NCBI GenBank assembly: GCA_905214625.1
Contig: CAJMMQ010000004.1
Span: 1-64,000, forward strand
Direction of reading: 5' to 3'
DNA from: an uncultured bacterium
GTDB taxonomy: Bacteria; Bacteroidota; Bacteroidia; Bacteroidales; Bacteroidaceae
Length of the DNA stretch: 64,000 bases
A program made the translations under genes and the position numbers. A model generated the notes under the pieces. That model saw only the letters and a list, made by a program, of their open reading frames with translations, made no database searches and was not told the origin of the DNA. How positions within the stretch are numbered: position 1 is the first letter of the stretch; each line of letters starts with the position of its first letter. Below are positions 35,640 through 45,036 of this stretch, piece after piece.

Positions 35640-36418
35640 TGCAATCTTTATTAAGTTAAAAGTGAAAAGAGAAAAGTGAAAAATCCAAATGCAAGTAAGT
35701 AGATAATACCCACAAGACATTTGACTTTAACTACGGAACGTTAGAAAGCAACAAGACTATTGTTCTGTCGGATATGACATCCGACAGCATTAAGTATCAG
35801 AACCAACGGTCAGCGAAGCTAATCTGTGATCCGAGAATGTTAGGCGCATTAGTCTTATAACTATAATAATTTATGGCTTGGAACGAAAAGAAGCAACAAG
35901 ACTATTGTTCTGTCGGATATGCTATCCGACAGCAATAAATATCAGGATCTGTGATCCGCAACTCATACCTATTAATCAAAATTGGAAGTAATCGGAGAAG
36001 CTAATTTGTGATCCGAAATTCATACCTAAGATAAAAATAGGAAGCAAGCGGATTGAAAATCCTTATATTCAATTCCGGCAGATTACAAATCAGCCGGCAC
36101 ATTAGCTTTGTTGGTTCATATCGGTTGCACAGGCGGTTAAATGAAAAGTGAAATAACAATAATCCACAAAAGTATCGAATTCTTCACTCTTCGTTCTTCA
36201 CTCTTCACTTAAAACGCTATTAGCGTTAACACAGAGTCGACTACAGAGGCAGATTACAAATCAGCCGGCACATTAGTTTTGTTGATTCATATCAGTTGCA
36301 CATGGAATACCACGTAAGTAGACAATACCCACAAGACATTTGACTTTAACTCCTAGCCAACTTGTTGGCGATAACTACTATAACTCCTTTAACTCCAAAT
36401 AAAAATCCAACTCTTCAC
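35640..36418. repeat. Gene-free mosaic of local direct repeats
   Basis: Three families of near-identical direct copies. A 54-bp unit with an internal CTGTCGGAT/ATCCGACAG hairpin at 35747-35800 and 35892-35945. A 38-bp unit at 35695-35732 and 36314-36351. A 53-bp unit at 36079-36131 and 36250-36302, with a partial third copy near 37922-37952. Dispersed TTCACTCTTCG words lie at 36180-36210. No gene is visible except the 14-codon fragment at 36209-36250. Confidence 0.8.
36209..36250 (-). pseudogene. Duplicated 3' fragment of the neighbouring membrane-protein gene
   Basis: On the minus strand this encodes ASVVDSVLTLIAF and a stop, identical in protein to the last 13 residues and stop of the gene at 36419-36778, 210 bp away. 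The DNA has a few silent or near-silent differences. No start or other part of the gene is present. Confidence 0.8.
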
Positions 36419-36778
36419 TTAAAAAGCTATTAGCGTTAACACGGAGTCTACTACAGACGCAATGGCATCTCCAATGGTGAACTTGGCATGAAAGAATATT
36501 CTTACACACAGGTATGCGAGAAACATCGTAACCAATATAAACAACGCGGCAGCAAGCAGCGTAGCCCATGAAGGATACAGCGCCACAGCCAGCGTGGCAC
36601 CACTGATAAGCATATATTCTATGCCTGAAACAATACGTATTCCGCGCAGGTCTGACTTGCTTAATGTTCCCGGGTACATTCTTTTAAGTCCGGGTATCAG
36701 CATGTCTGCCTTACCCAACATCACCACAGGCGCAGCAATAAAGATGATGCAAGCAACGATGAACAAAGATATTTTCAT
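36419..36778 (-). CDS. Small membrane protein, unknown function
   Basis: A 119-residue hydrophobic protein with three predicted membrane helices (about residues 3-21, 55-69 and 73-93). The pattern after helix 1 (GKADMLIPGLKRMYPGTLSKSDLR) is reminiscent of DUF3784-type small membrane proteins, but I am not sure. A TAAATTTG promoter box lies about 26 bp upstream. The final 13 codons are duplicated downstream in the repeat-rich gap, showing that recombination has occurred at its 3' end. Confidence 0.65.
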   Translation of the reverse strand: MKISLFIVACIIFIAAPVVMLGKADMLIPGLKRMYPGTLSKSDLRGIRIVSGIEYMLISGATLAVALYPSWATLLAAALFILVTMFLAYLCVRIFFHAKFTIGDAIASVVDSVLTLIAF

Positions 36779-36803
36779 AGGCTCGGTTTATATATTATCG
36801 CCA

Positions 36804-36811
36804 CAAATTTA
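36804..36811 (-). promoter_or_regulatory. Promoter -7 box (TAAATTTG)
   Basis: TAAATTTGTGG on the minus strand, 26 bp upstream of the small membrane protein. Confidence 0.5.
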
Positions 36812-36905
36812 ACTTGTTTACATCAAAAGCACTACAAAAAAGCTTTTAAATTTTCATAATAATACTGTCAGTCCATCTAAAACTTTCACAATATGATGTC
36901 TACCG

Positions 36906-37670
36906 TTATTTCTGCTGTAACGGCTCCAACTTAATGTATAACGAGACCTCCCAAACCGTATCAGGAATTGACAAATCTTTCGAAATATTGCTGTCGAGCA
37001 TTGCCTCTTTTGGAATAGTCAATATTCCTTCCTGACATGATATGCGTTTCACCCTACGGTTATACTTTTTCAACATTATGCTCAGGTCTTCTGCCAAAGG
37101 AGTCTTCGCAAGCTCTTTCGTCATATCCGAATGCCAATAATAGCCATGCTCGTTAAGCTTACAATTTGCATTCAGCAGATTGGTTGTCATTACGGCTATA
37201 TCGCCAAATGTAGACAAAAACCCAGACATCGCATCCATTGTTGTTAAATCGTAAACCTTGGATGCTGCGTCTAAGCATAGCTCTATTTCATGGATTGTTT
37301 CTTTATATGTGGGACTATAAAAATCATAAGAAATAGGAGATGCATATCCCACTGCCGCAGTGTCATTTTTACTGATATTTTTTCCAGTAAAACAAATTTT
37401 TGGACCAACCAAATTATAAAACTCAACATTTTTCACTTTACCATCTCTTGTCGTTATTATACACGAAAGCGCAGAAGTATCTTTTTTTGTTGTCACATAA
37501 TATTCTGTGTCCTTCCATTCATCAGATGAATCAACAAACTCTGCACGTACTATCGTGTCCGGCTGTGTATTGCCTTTAGGCATACTGCAACTTTGACCGG
37601 CTAATATAAAGCTTGCAGATGCGGCAAGAAACACTATCGGCAACAATATTTTCTTAATTTCTATTTTCAT
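36906..37670 (-). CDS. Hypothetical lipoprotein
   Basis: A 254-residue protein with a Lys-rich start, a hydrophobic segment and a lipobox-like LAGQSC (Cys28), so probably lipid-anchored. The mature part has mixed alpha/beta character and no family that I recognise. The GC content is lower than in the neighbouring housekeeping genes, and the gene sits in the repeat-rich zone, which together hint at an accessory gene. No clear operon partner. Confidence 0.6.
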   Translation of the reverse strand: MKIEIKKILLPIVFLAASASFILAGQSCSMPKGNTQPDTIVRAEFVDSSDEWKDTEYYVTTKKDTSALSCIITTRDGKVKNVEFYNLVGPKICFTGKNISKNDTAAVGYASPISYDFYSPTYKETIHEIELCLDAASKVYDLTTMDAMSGFLSTFGDIAVMTTNLLNANCKLNEHGYYWHSDMTKELAKTPLAEDLSIMLKKYNRRVKRISCQEGILTIPKEAMLDSNISKDLSIPDTVWEVSLYIKLEPLQQK

Positions 37671-37975
37671 TTTTACACAACAAGGTTTTTATTGTTTTAG
37701 ATTTAAGTTACAAAGTGTACAGCCCCATAATTCTTTATCACAAAAGACATCAACATGCCTAATTACACTTTAATCATCGCCACAAATTTAATAAAATTAA
37801 GACAAATGAACAATTAAGAGACGGACTTTTTCATTTAACATCAGAAGTTTTGTAGACTGAAATTAGCTTTACTGACCATCGGCTACTTTATTATATTTTG
37901 CTGCGTTCAACAATTAGTATAAATCTGCCGGAATATTAGTTTTGTGGTTTCTTTACGCAACAAATAAAAACAATA

Positions 37976-38200
37976 AGCCCAAAGGGCTTCACTTTAGTAA
38001 CCGTGGGTGGCACACCCACGGATATCCAATGAGGTATAAAAGCACCCGAAGCGGTGCTACTTCTTTATATTTTGTATTCTGACGTTGGTATCAAAACTAA
38101 GGATAACTCTGAAGTAGCACCGCTTCGGGTGCTGTCGGTTTGTTGAGTAATAATCCGTGGGTGGCACACCCACGGTTACTAAAGTGAAGCCCTTCGGGCT
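37976..38200. repeat. Nested REP/BIME-like inverted repeat element
   Basis: Outer 46-bp arms at 37976-38021 and 38155-38200 are inverted copies, each containing its own CCGTGGGTG/CACCCACGG hairpin. Inside them, 23-bp arms at 38041-38063 and 38111-38133 are perfect inverted copies, each with an AGCACC/GGTGCT hairpin. No transposase gene is nearby. The layout resembles REP-type mobile palindromes mobilised by RAYT enzymes. Confidence 0.8.
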
Positions 38201-38434
38201 AAGAGTTAGCCTTAATCAGCTGCAACGCATTTGAATTCTTCACTCTTCGTTCTTCACTCTTCACTTAAACTCAAATTTCCTCTTTTTGCTTACACTCTGA
38301 TTTTCCTTGACGCTCTCAGACGGCGATATTTGAAAAATAAAATCTGTCGGGCGTAAAAACGGGCCGTTTTCGTGTGCAATTATAATTAGTTGACCGAATG
38401 TGTGTTATCATTAATCATAGTCATTATGTGCAAC

Positions 38435-38632
38435 AAAATCAGGCCTAAAACGGCCTAAAAACAGGGCTTTTTGCCTTGAAAAGTGGGCTGTTTTTGATGC
38501 GAAAACGGGCCATTTTCGGATAAAAAGTGGCCGAGTTATTTTATAAAAGCATACCTTTTGCGATTTATTGTAAATATGCTTTACCATCTGAACCAAACCA
38601 AAGGCTCTCAAAATTCTATTTCGACAGAAAAT
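38435..38632. repeat. 22-bp-period A/T-tract array (9 modules)
   Basis: Modules start at 38435, 38457, 38479, 38501, 38523, 38545, 38567, 38589 and 38611. The second to sixth are clear, and the last three are decayed. Located in the 1.5-kb divergent gap between the hypothetical lipoprotein and ddh, about 300 bp upstream of the first ddh promoter copy. Confidence 0.8.
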
Positions 38633-38920
38633 CCTGACAAAAGTCAGATATCACTTTGAACGGTATTATGCACTTATTGCTTTCATTATGAAACATCACA
38701 ACAACCGCCATGACACTGAATGTGCGACTAAACATGCGGCTGCATAAGCTGTAAACAGAGACCTACATACAGGTCGTTTTTAAGCCAGGTAACAATCCTT
38801 TGCCGTTTGCCTAATTAACACGTTCAGAAAGTAAGATATATAATATTTTCAGTTACGTTTAATAACATTAACGCTGATTATTGTTGAAAAAACACATACA
38901 AATTATCCGTCAACTGAAAA

Positions 38921-39106
38921 TTTGCATTATCTTTGCATAAGATAAGCGGCATCTCAGCATAACACTTAAACATGTTTCAACAAACAAGTTTAGTGGTTCT
39001 GCGTTCGATTTGCATTATCTTTGCATAAGATAAGCTGCATCTCAGCATAACATTCAAGCAAGCTTGATGGTTCTGCATTCGATTTGCATTATCTTTGCAT
39101 AAATAA
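38921..39106 (+). promoter_or_regulatory. Triplicated promoter region of ddh
   Basis: Three copies of TTTGCATTATCTTTGCATAA carry the -7 box TATCTTTG at 38928-38935, 39016-39023 and 39090-39097. The first two copies are followed by the same leader words (GATAAGC-GCATCTCAGCAT). Copies are 88 and 74 bp apart. The last is 51 bp upstream of the ddh start. Confidence 0.7.
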
Positions 39107-39148
39107 AAGAAGTAGGATAATAAAGAATCAGATAAATTTTTAGACAAT

Positions 39149-40048
39149 ATGAAGAAAATCAGAGCAGCCGTAGTGGGCTACGGCAACATAGGCAAATTTG
39201 CCGTTGAGGCACTCGAAGCAGCTGAAGACTTCGAGATTGCAGGTATAGTAAGACGCCACGGAGCAGAGAACAAGCCGGCAGAGCTGGCCGACTATGAAGT
39301 GGTGAAGGACATCACTGAGCTGAAAGATGTTGACGTGGCCATCCTTGCCACACCGACACGCAGCTGCGAGGAGTATGCAACAAAGATTCTTGCACTCGGC
39401 ATCAACACCGTAGACAGCTTCGACATACACACAAGCATACGCGAATATCGTTCTAACCTGATGAAGATATGCAAGGAACACGGCACTGTGGCTGTGATTG
39501 CAGCAGGATGGGACCCGGGTTCTGACAGCGTTGTACGCACACTTATGCAGAGCCTTGCACCTAAAGGACTGAGCTACACCAACTTCGGTCCGGGCATGAG
39601 CATGGGCCACTCTGTATGCGTGCGTTCTAAAGAGGGCGTAAAGAACGCTCTGTCAATGACCATACCTAAGGGCGAAGGCATACACCGCCGCATGGTTTAC
39701 GTTGAGCTTGAAGAGGGCGCAAGTCTTGAGGAGGTTACAAAGGCTATCAAGGCCGACCCGTATTTCGCAAGCGACGAGACTTACGTTATGCAGGTTGACA
39801 GCGTTGACGCTGTGCAGGACATGGGCCACGGCGTAAACCTCGTGCGCAAGGGTGTGAGCGGAAAGACTCAGAACCAGCGCATGGAGTTCAACATGAGCAT
39901 CAACAACCCTGCCCTGACAGGTCAGGTGCTCGTAAACGTTGCGCGCGCATCTATGCGTCAGCAGCCCGGATGCTACACCATGGTTGAAATCCCCGTAATC
40001 GACCTTCTGCCCGGCGACCGCGAGGAGCTGATAAGCCACCTGGTATAA
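39149..40048 (+). CDS. ddh: meso-Diaminopimelate D-dehydrogenase
   Basis: NADPH-dependent enzyme that makes meso-diaminopimelate in one step, a shortcut in the lysine and peptidoglycan pathway. The 299-residue protein has the Rossmann motif GYGNIG (10-15), VRRHG for NADP, ATPTRSCEEYA, and the substrate segment AAGWDPGSDSVVR. These are typical of Ddh and absent from DapB. It stands alone, with three tandem promoter copies upstream and a perfect inverted repeat downstream that may end transcription. Confidence 0.93.
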   Translation: MKKIRAAVVGYGNIGKFAVEALEAAEDFEIAGIVRRHGAENKPAELADYEVVKDITELKDVDVAILATPTRSCEEYATKILALGINTVDSFDIHTSIREYRSNLMKICKEHGTVAVIAAGWDPGSDSVVRTLMQSLAPKGLSYTNFGPGMSMGHSVCVRSKEGVKNALSMTIPKGEGIHRRMVYVELEEGASLEEVTKAIKADPYFASDETYVMQVDSVDAVQDMGHGVNLVRKGVSGKTQNQRMEFNMSINNPALTGQVLVNVARASMRQQPGCYTMVEIPVIDLLPGDREELISHLV

Positions 40049-40050
40049 TA

Positions 40051-40154
40051 TAAGTGAAGAACGAAGAGTGAAGAGTGAAGAATCCATATGCCTTGTTGTT
40101 ATAAGGCAAATTTACATTTGAATTCTTCACTCTTCACTCTTCGTTCTTCACTTA
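40051..40154. repeat. 33-bp perfect inverted repeat made of dispersed repeat words
   Basis: Arms at 40051-40083 and 40122-40154 are exact reverse complements built from the GAAGAGTGAAGA word. Between them a TGCCTT/AAGGCA hairpin is nested. It begins three bases after the ddh stop codon. Confidence 0.8.
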
Positions 40155-40273
40155 GACTATCAAGACTTGATTCAGAATTAGAAATAAATGGCACGCTGAA
40201 TTTAATATGTTAAAACTTGGTTAAATGTAACCCCAAATTTGGCGTTTATACATATATATATATAAGATTTTTG

Positions 40274-40281
40274 TAATTTTG
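40274..40281 (+). promoter_or_regulatory. Promoter -7 box for the GLPGLI operon (TAATTTTG)
   Basis: TAATTTTGC, 293 bp upstream of the first GLPGLI gene. The leader (about 40289-40574) has no credible reading frame and starts with a CTACAA/TTGTAG hairpin. Confidence 0.55.
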
Positions 40282-40574
40282 CAGTCGGCCTCTACAATCA
40301 GTCTTGTAGCCCGACGCATATTTCATCCATGCACGAGCCTTGCATCACTTGTTTGCAACGCCGGGCGGATTCTGCTTCAATGAGTTATTCTAAGCCGTCA
40401 TCAACACGAAGGCAAAAAGAAGTGTGAAACATATCATTTATGCAGGCTAAGATATTTGCCATACAAAAACACTTCGCAGACGACAGAACTAAACACAAAG
40501 CCAACGGCATTGACCTTTGTGATAAAGCAAACCAAACCGCCACAAATATCTAAGAAAATAAACATAAAATAGTA

Positions 40575-41465
40575 ATGAAACACATAAGCATTTTAGTATT
40601 ATGCCTGTTGTTATGCCATATAGGCCGTGCACAAACTGGGAGAGCATTTATGACAAGCCCGGACGGAGGCATGTACGCGTATAAAAAAATCAATCATACT
40701 CTTTATGACACAACAGATGTCAACGTGTTTTATAAAGTGAGTTTCTTGCCTGACTCCACTAAAAGGGACAAATACAGGGAGGGACAAACGTTATTGATGG
40801 TATCTGACAACTACACATGGTTTGGCGACTACTACAAAATAAAGGCCGACTCCGTAAACAATTATCTAGCTAAGAGCAAAAAGAACGCACACGACAAAAA
40901 GGCAAATGATGATTTCAATATGCTTGTAACTAAAACGACATTCGACTACATCATGCTTGCCGACCTGAAAGGTTCGCAGACTACCGTGCAACTGAGATCA
41001 CCATTGAACAAATACCAATACACCTACCCCACACCACAAATCCAATGGACTTTGCTGCCTGGAGACACCATAATAAACGACCTTCAATGCAAAAAAGCGA
41101 CATGCCGATACGCCGGACGCAACTTCATAGCATGGTACGCCGAAAGCATGCCGCTGCCTTATGGTCCTTTTGTTTTCGGCGGACTGCCAGGACTCGTTAT
41201 GAAACTGTATGACGACAAACTGAATTGGATATTCACAAACAACGGCATATCAAAAGCCGCGCCAACAGATATGATGTATCTTTATAAAGACAAGAGATAT
41301 AAAAAGACAACAAGAGAAAAGGCCTTATCAGCCTACCGTAACGAAAAAGAAAACTTTATGACTATCGCTATTGAAAGCGGAGTTATGACAGTTGTAAAAA
41401 AAGGTCCAAACTTTGATAAAATGATGGCCCCACGCCCGAGCAATATGCTTGAACTGGAATGGTAA
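40575..41465 (+). CDS. GLPGLI family protein (copy 1)
   Basis: A 296-residue exported protein with a signal peptide (cleaved near GRAQ, residue 19) and the family motif GGLPGLV near residue 207, preceded by the usual WYAESMPLPYGPFVF. GLPGLI proteins are Bacteroidetes-specific, presumed periplasmic, and of unknown function. They often sit beside large outer-membrane receptors, as here. A paralogue follows 31 bp downstream, and the two share the conserved AGDTII, CKKATCRYAGR and RPSNMLELEW segments. Confidence 0.85.
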   Translation: MKHISILVLCLLLCHIGRAQTGRAFMTSPDGGMYAYKKINHTLYDTTDVNVFYKVSFLPDSTKRDKYREGQTLLMVSDNYTWFGDYYKIKADSVNNYLAKSKKNAHDKKANDDFNMLVTKTTFDYIMLADLKGSQTTVQLRSPLNKYQYTYPTPQIQWTLLPGDTIINDLQCKKATCRYAGRNFIAWYAESMPLPYGPFVFGGLPGLVMKLYDDKLNWIFTNNGISKAAPTDMMYLYKDKRYKKTTREKALSAYRNEKENFMTIAIESGVMTVVKKGPNFDKMMAPRPSNMLELEW

Positions 41466-41496
41466 AATACTTACGATTAAGTATAACTAAGAATAT

Positions 41497-42399
41497 ATGA
41501 AACGGATATTTCCTTCATTAATCGCTATTTTATGCACATTGCCTATGTCTGTAAAAGCACAGATGCCACGCATAACAAGCTATGACGGAGGTCTGGATGC
41601 GTTCAGGAAAATAAGAAAAGAAGTGTACGACACGGCCAAAATCGCGGTGTATTACGACCTGAAATACTTGAAAGACAGCACCAAGACGGATAAATATACC
41701 GAGGCAAAGACACTGTTGCAAATATCAGATAAATATACAAAGTATGGCGACTATTATCAGCTTGCACTCGACTCGATGGATATTTACATGGAAAAAAGCA
41801 AGAAAAACGCACGCGACAGACAGGCCATCAAAACATGGAATGAAGCAATAGGCAGAATAAACTATTACACAGTTAGCATTACTGACCTTGCTGATTATCA
41901 GACCAAAGTGCAGTTTTATGACAATTTATATAACTTTGAATACTCCTTCACGCCACAGATCGCCTGGAATCTTGCAGCGGGAGACACAATAATAAGTGAC
42001 ATTCCCTGCAAGAAAGCCACATGCTGCTATGCCGGAAGAGATTATGTGGCATGGTATGCCGATAACATAAACCTGCCCTACGGACCGTATATATTCAACG
42101 GACTGCCCGGACTGATAATAGATATCCGTGACACAAAAGGCAACTGGATATTCACCTATGCCGGCATGGAGAAGGCACATTCTTACCGCGACATGTATCT
42201 TTATGAAAAAGAGTTTTGGGGCAAGCTGAAGACTGTAAGCCGCGAAGAAGCTCTAACTTCGTGCCGCAACGATATAGAGAACTATGATAATCTCTCAATA
42301 GAAGTTTTTAAAGTAAAGACTAAAGTGAACGGCAAATGGGTGTCGCAAGAGGCTAATTATCCACGCCGTCCGAGTAATATGCTTGAATTGAAATGGTAA
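41497..42399 (+). CDS. GLPGLI family protein (copy 2)
   Basis: A 300-residue paralogue of the preceding gene, with a signal peptide (VKAQ, residue 22) and GLPGLI itself near residue 210. The pair probably arose by tandem duplication: both end in RPSNMLEL-W and share the same block order. Its stop codon overlaps the start of the receptor gene (7-bp overlap), so translation is coupled, and the GLPGLI proteins and the receptor presumably work together. Function unknown. Confidence 0.85.
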   Translation: MKRIFPSLIAILCTLPMSVKAQMPRITSYDGGLDAFRKIRKEVYDTAKIAVYYDLKYLKDSTKTDKYTEAKTLLQISDKYTKYGDYYQLALDSMDIYMEKSKKNARDRQAIKTWNEAIGRINYYTVSITDLADYQTKVQFYDNLYNFEYSFTPQIAWNLAAGDTIISDIPCKKATCCYAGRDYVAWYADNINLPYGPYIFNGLPGLIIDIRDTKGNWIFTYAGMEKAHSYRDMYLYEKEFWGKLKTVSREEALTSCRNDIENYDNLSIEVFKVKTKVNGKWVSQEANYPRRPSNMLELKW

Positions 42400-44966
42400 A
42401 AGACTTTATCTTAATATTGTTTTCTCTGATGCTTGACTGCGTTAGTGCGGCGGCTCAGAATGACATGACGGCTTATTCGGGAAAAGTTACCGATACTGCA
42501 GGAAAAGCCGTAGGCAACGTTACGTGCAAACTGCTGGACGGCAAGGACTCGCTCCTTGCATACGCGCTGACAAGAAGAGACGGAACATACAGGCTGAAAG
42601 CCGTGAACGGCGGACGGCAGATTGAGTTTGCGTTTCTCGGCTACGAGACGCGGCGCATACCGCTCAAAGAAGGCTGCAACGTGTATGACGCGCGACTTGA
42701 GCGCAAGGCCGTAGAGCTGAAAAACGTAACCGTGACAGCCGACCCTATAACACGGCGCAAGGACACGCTGCTGTATAACGTTGACGCCTTCCGACAGAAA
42801 CAAGACCGAAGCATAGAAGACGTGCTGAAGCGGATGCCGGGCATAGAGGTGAGCAACAACGGAGAAATAAGCTATCAGGGCAAGCCGATAAACAAAGTGA
42901 ACATAGAAGGACTCGACCTCATGGGCGCACAATATAACCAGGCTACGCAGAACATGCCTGCCGAAGCCGTGGCGCAGGTGCAGATAATGGAGCGCAACCA
43001 GCCGATAAAGGCCCTTGAAGGCAAGGTGAGCAACGACCGCGCAACGCTCAACCTGAAACTGAAGCAAGGCTACAAGGCGCGCCCCTTCGGCGAGGCCGAC
43101 GGCAACATAGGCGGAAGTCCCGTGACATGGGACAACCGACTGACGGCAATAAACATAAACAAGAAAAACCAGCTGCTGTTCACAGGAATGATGAACAACT
43201 GCGGAATAAGTCTGGAGAGTCTTACCCGAGGCATGAACAGCTATACGGGAATGTACACCACTGAGCCGCTGCCCGCGCCTTTCATGTACTCACCAACGGC
43301 ACAGACGCCGCCAATCTCGCAGCTGTATTATCTTAAAAACAAGTCGTATTACATGGGACTTAACTATCTGCACGCCTTCACACAGGAAAAGACGCTGCGC
43401 ATGAATGTGATGTATTATCATGACAGCGGACTGCAGCAGGACAGTATTTTCAACAGTTACACTGCCAAGGACGATACCGTAAACGTGTTTGAAAACAACG
43501 ACATACACAACAGGAACGACCTTGTGAAGGGCATTTTGCGGTATGAACAGAACACAAAGAGCATGTATCTCACGGATGAAGCGTCGGCAACGTTAGGACT
43601 CGGCGATGCCCTAAACAACGGCAACAGCAACAGTGGCACATTGCAGGAGCAGGTAAAGCGCAAGCAGTATGACGTGCAGAACATACTCGAAGCAACAATC
43701 AGCACCGATGCGATGCTCTTCGACGTGTCGTCGATAGTGCGCCTTTACGGCTCGCGCGAACGGCTCGGCGTTACATCAGGCTATGAAGAAGTGCCGACAG
43801 ACTATACTGCAAGACTGCGCAACCTGTTTACGCGCAACCGCATAGGCACCAACTTCAGCCTTTTCGGCGGCAGTCTCGGCATCGGTTACATCATGGAATA
43901 CAAGCGCAACGAGACAACCGTGAGCGGTGTTAAGGACGATATGACGGGCAGCTACTGGCTTCACACCCTTGAGCCGAAATACGAATACAACCTGCCCGAC
44001 GGCTCGCTGACACTCACCCTGCCGGTGGAATATATTTCTTATTCGTACCCGATGCGCGGCATAAAGACGCACAAGGTGATGTTCTCGCCAATGCTCGACA
44101 TCGACTATAAGCTCAGCACAATGGCATCTGTCGACGCGTCAGTGGGCATCATACGCAATGCCGACACACGGAGCGTGCCTTTCTACGGGACAATGATGAA
44201 CAACTACCGCACCTATACGCTGGGCACTGACTCAATGTCGTTCAGCCGTACAAAAACTGCCAGCATACGGTTGTCATGGCTCAACACAGCTACAATGCTG
44301 TCATGGAATGTGTATGCCATTTGGCAGCAGATTAATCAAGACCGTTATTTCAGTTATCTTTACGCAAGCGACCTGACGCTGATAAATCCTGTATGGGCCG
44401 ACAACACGCACACATCATTCAGCGGTGTCGGCAACGTTAAGAAGATATGGCGCAACGCAATGTTCACGCTGAAAGGCTCTGTCTCTTACTCTTACAACAA
44501 GGCGCTTGCCTCACAGAATGGCGTTGAAGGCTATATAAGATATAATGCCGCCAACGCGCAAGTGGGTGCGTCATGGGACAAACTTAATTGGCTGACGGCA
44601 AACCTGACCGTTGCAGGCAACATAACATGGAAACGCCCCGACACTTTCTCGTCAACAGACAACGTTCTGAAAAACGCATACTGCTCACTGAGCCTCGACT
44701 TTATGCCGATAAAAGCTCTGCGCCTGTATGCAGATGCTGCCGGAACCACATACGAGATAACCCACAACCAATATTCAACCAACCTGTTTCTGAACGCCGG
44801 AGCAAAGTATGACTTCAACAAAACGCTCAGCGTAACGCTCACAGCCATCAACCTGCTTAACCGCGAAAGCTACGAGATTTCGTCATATCAAGGTTCAAAC
44901 TACACATTCCTGCGCGTTCCGTTGAGAGGCCGCACAGTGATGGCAGGCATAAACCTAAAGTTCTGA
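42393..44966 (+). CDS. Outer-membrane beta-barrel receptor with regulatory-like domain
   Basis: An 857-residue outer-membrane protein. After a signal peptide (cleaved near SAAAQ) comes a carboxypeptidase-regulatory-like beta-sandwich (YSGKVTDTAGKAVGNV, about residues 28-110), then a plug-like region (VLKRMPGIEVSNNGEISYQG near 150) and a long beta-barrel ending in a typical LKF. This is the class of TonB-receptor-like barrels found with GLPGLI proteins. The plug is divergent, and no TonB box is obvious. Substrate unknown; peptide or protein uptake or surface assembly have been suggested for related loci, which I treat as speculation. Confidence 0.85.
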   Translation: MVKDFILILFSLMLDCVSAAAQNDMTAYSGKVTDTAGKAVGNVTCKLLDGKDSLLAYALTRRDGTYRLKAVNGGRQIEFAFLGYETRRIPLKEGCNVYDARLERKAVELKNVTVTADPITRRKDTLLYNVDAFRQKQDRSIEDVLKRMPGIEVSNNGEISYQGKPINKVNIEGLDLMGAQYNQATQNMPAEAVAQVQIMERNQPIKALEGKVSNDRATLNLKLKQGYKARPFGEADGNIGGSPVTWDNRLTAININKKNQLLFTGMMNNCGISLESLTRGMNSYTGMYTTEPLPAPFMYSPTAQTPPISQLYYLKNKSYYMGLNYLHAFTQEKTLRMNVMYYHDSGLQQDSIFNSYTAKDDTVNVFENNDIHNRNDLVKGILRYEQNTKSMYLTDEASATLGLGDALNNGNSNSGTLQEQVKRKQYDVQNILEATISTDAMLFDVSSIVRLYGSRERLGVTSGYEEVPTDYTARLRNLFTRNRIGTNFSLFGGSLGIGYIMEYKRNETTVSGVKDDMTGSYWLHTLEPKYEYNLPDGSLTLTLPVEYISYSYPMRGIKTHKVMFSPMLDIDYKLSTMASVDASVGIIRNADTRSVPFYGTMMNNYRTYTLGTDSMSFSRTKTASIRLSWLNTATMLSWNVYAIWQQINQDRYFSYLYASDLTLINPVWADNTHTSFSGVGNVKKIWRNAMFTLKGSVSYSYNKALASQNGVEGYIRYNAANAQVGASWDKLNWLTANLTVAGNITWKRPDTFSSTDNVLKNAYCSLSLDFMPIKALRLYADAAGTTYEITHNQYSTNLFLNAGAKYDFNKTLSVTLTAINLLNRESYEISSYQGSNYTFLRVPLRGRTVMAGINLKF

Positions 44967-44992
44967 AAAAATATTTTATATTCATAGACATA

Positions 44993-45036
44993 AAAAATCC
45001 GCCGGACAAAAGGACGTCCGACGGATTTTATTTTTA
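44993..45036 (+). terminator. Terminator of the GLPGLI-receptor operon
   Basis: Stem of AAAATCCG and GGAC with GTCC and CGGATTTT (one bulge), short loop, then a T-rich tail. Confidence 0.75.

Noticed and set aside
37671..39148. Insertion sequence in the 1.5-kb gap
   Set aside because: Inverted repeats are present but there is no transposase reading frame and no clear target duplication.
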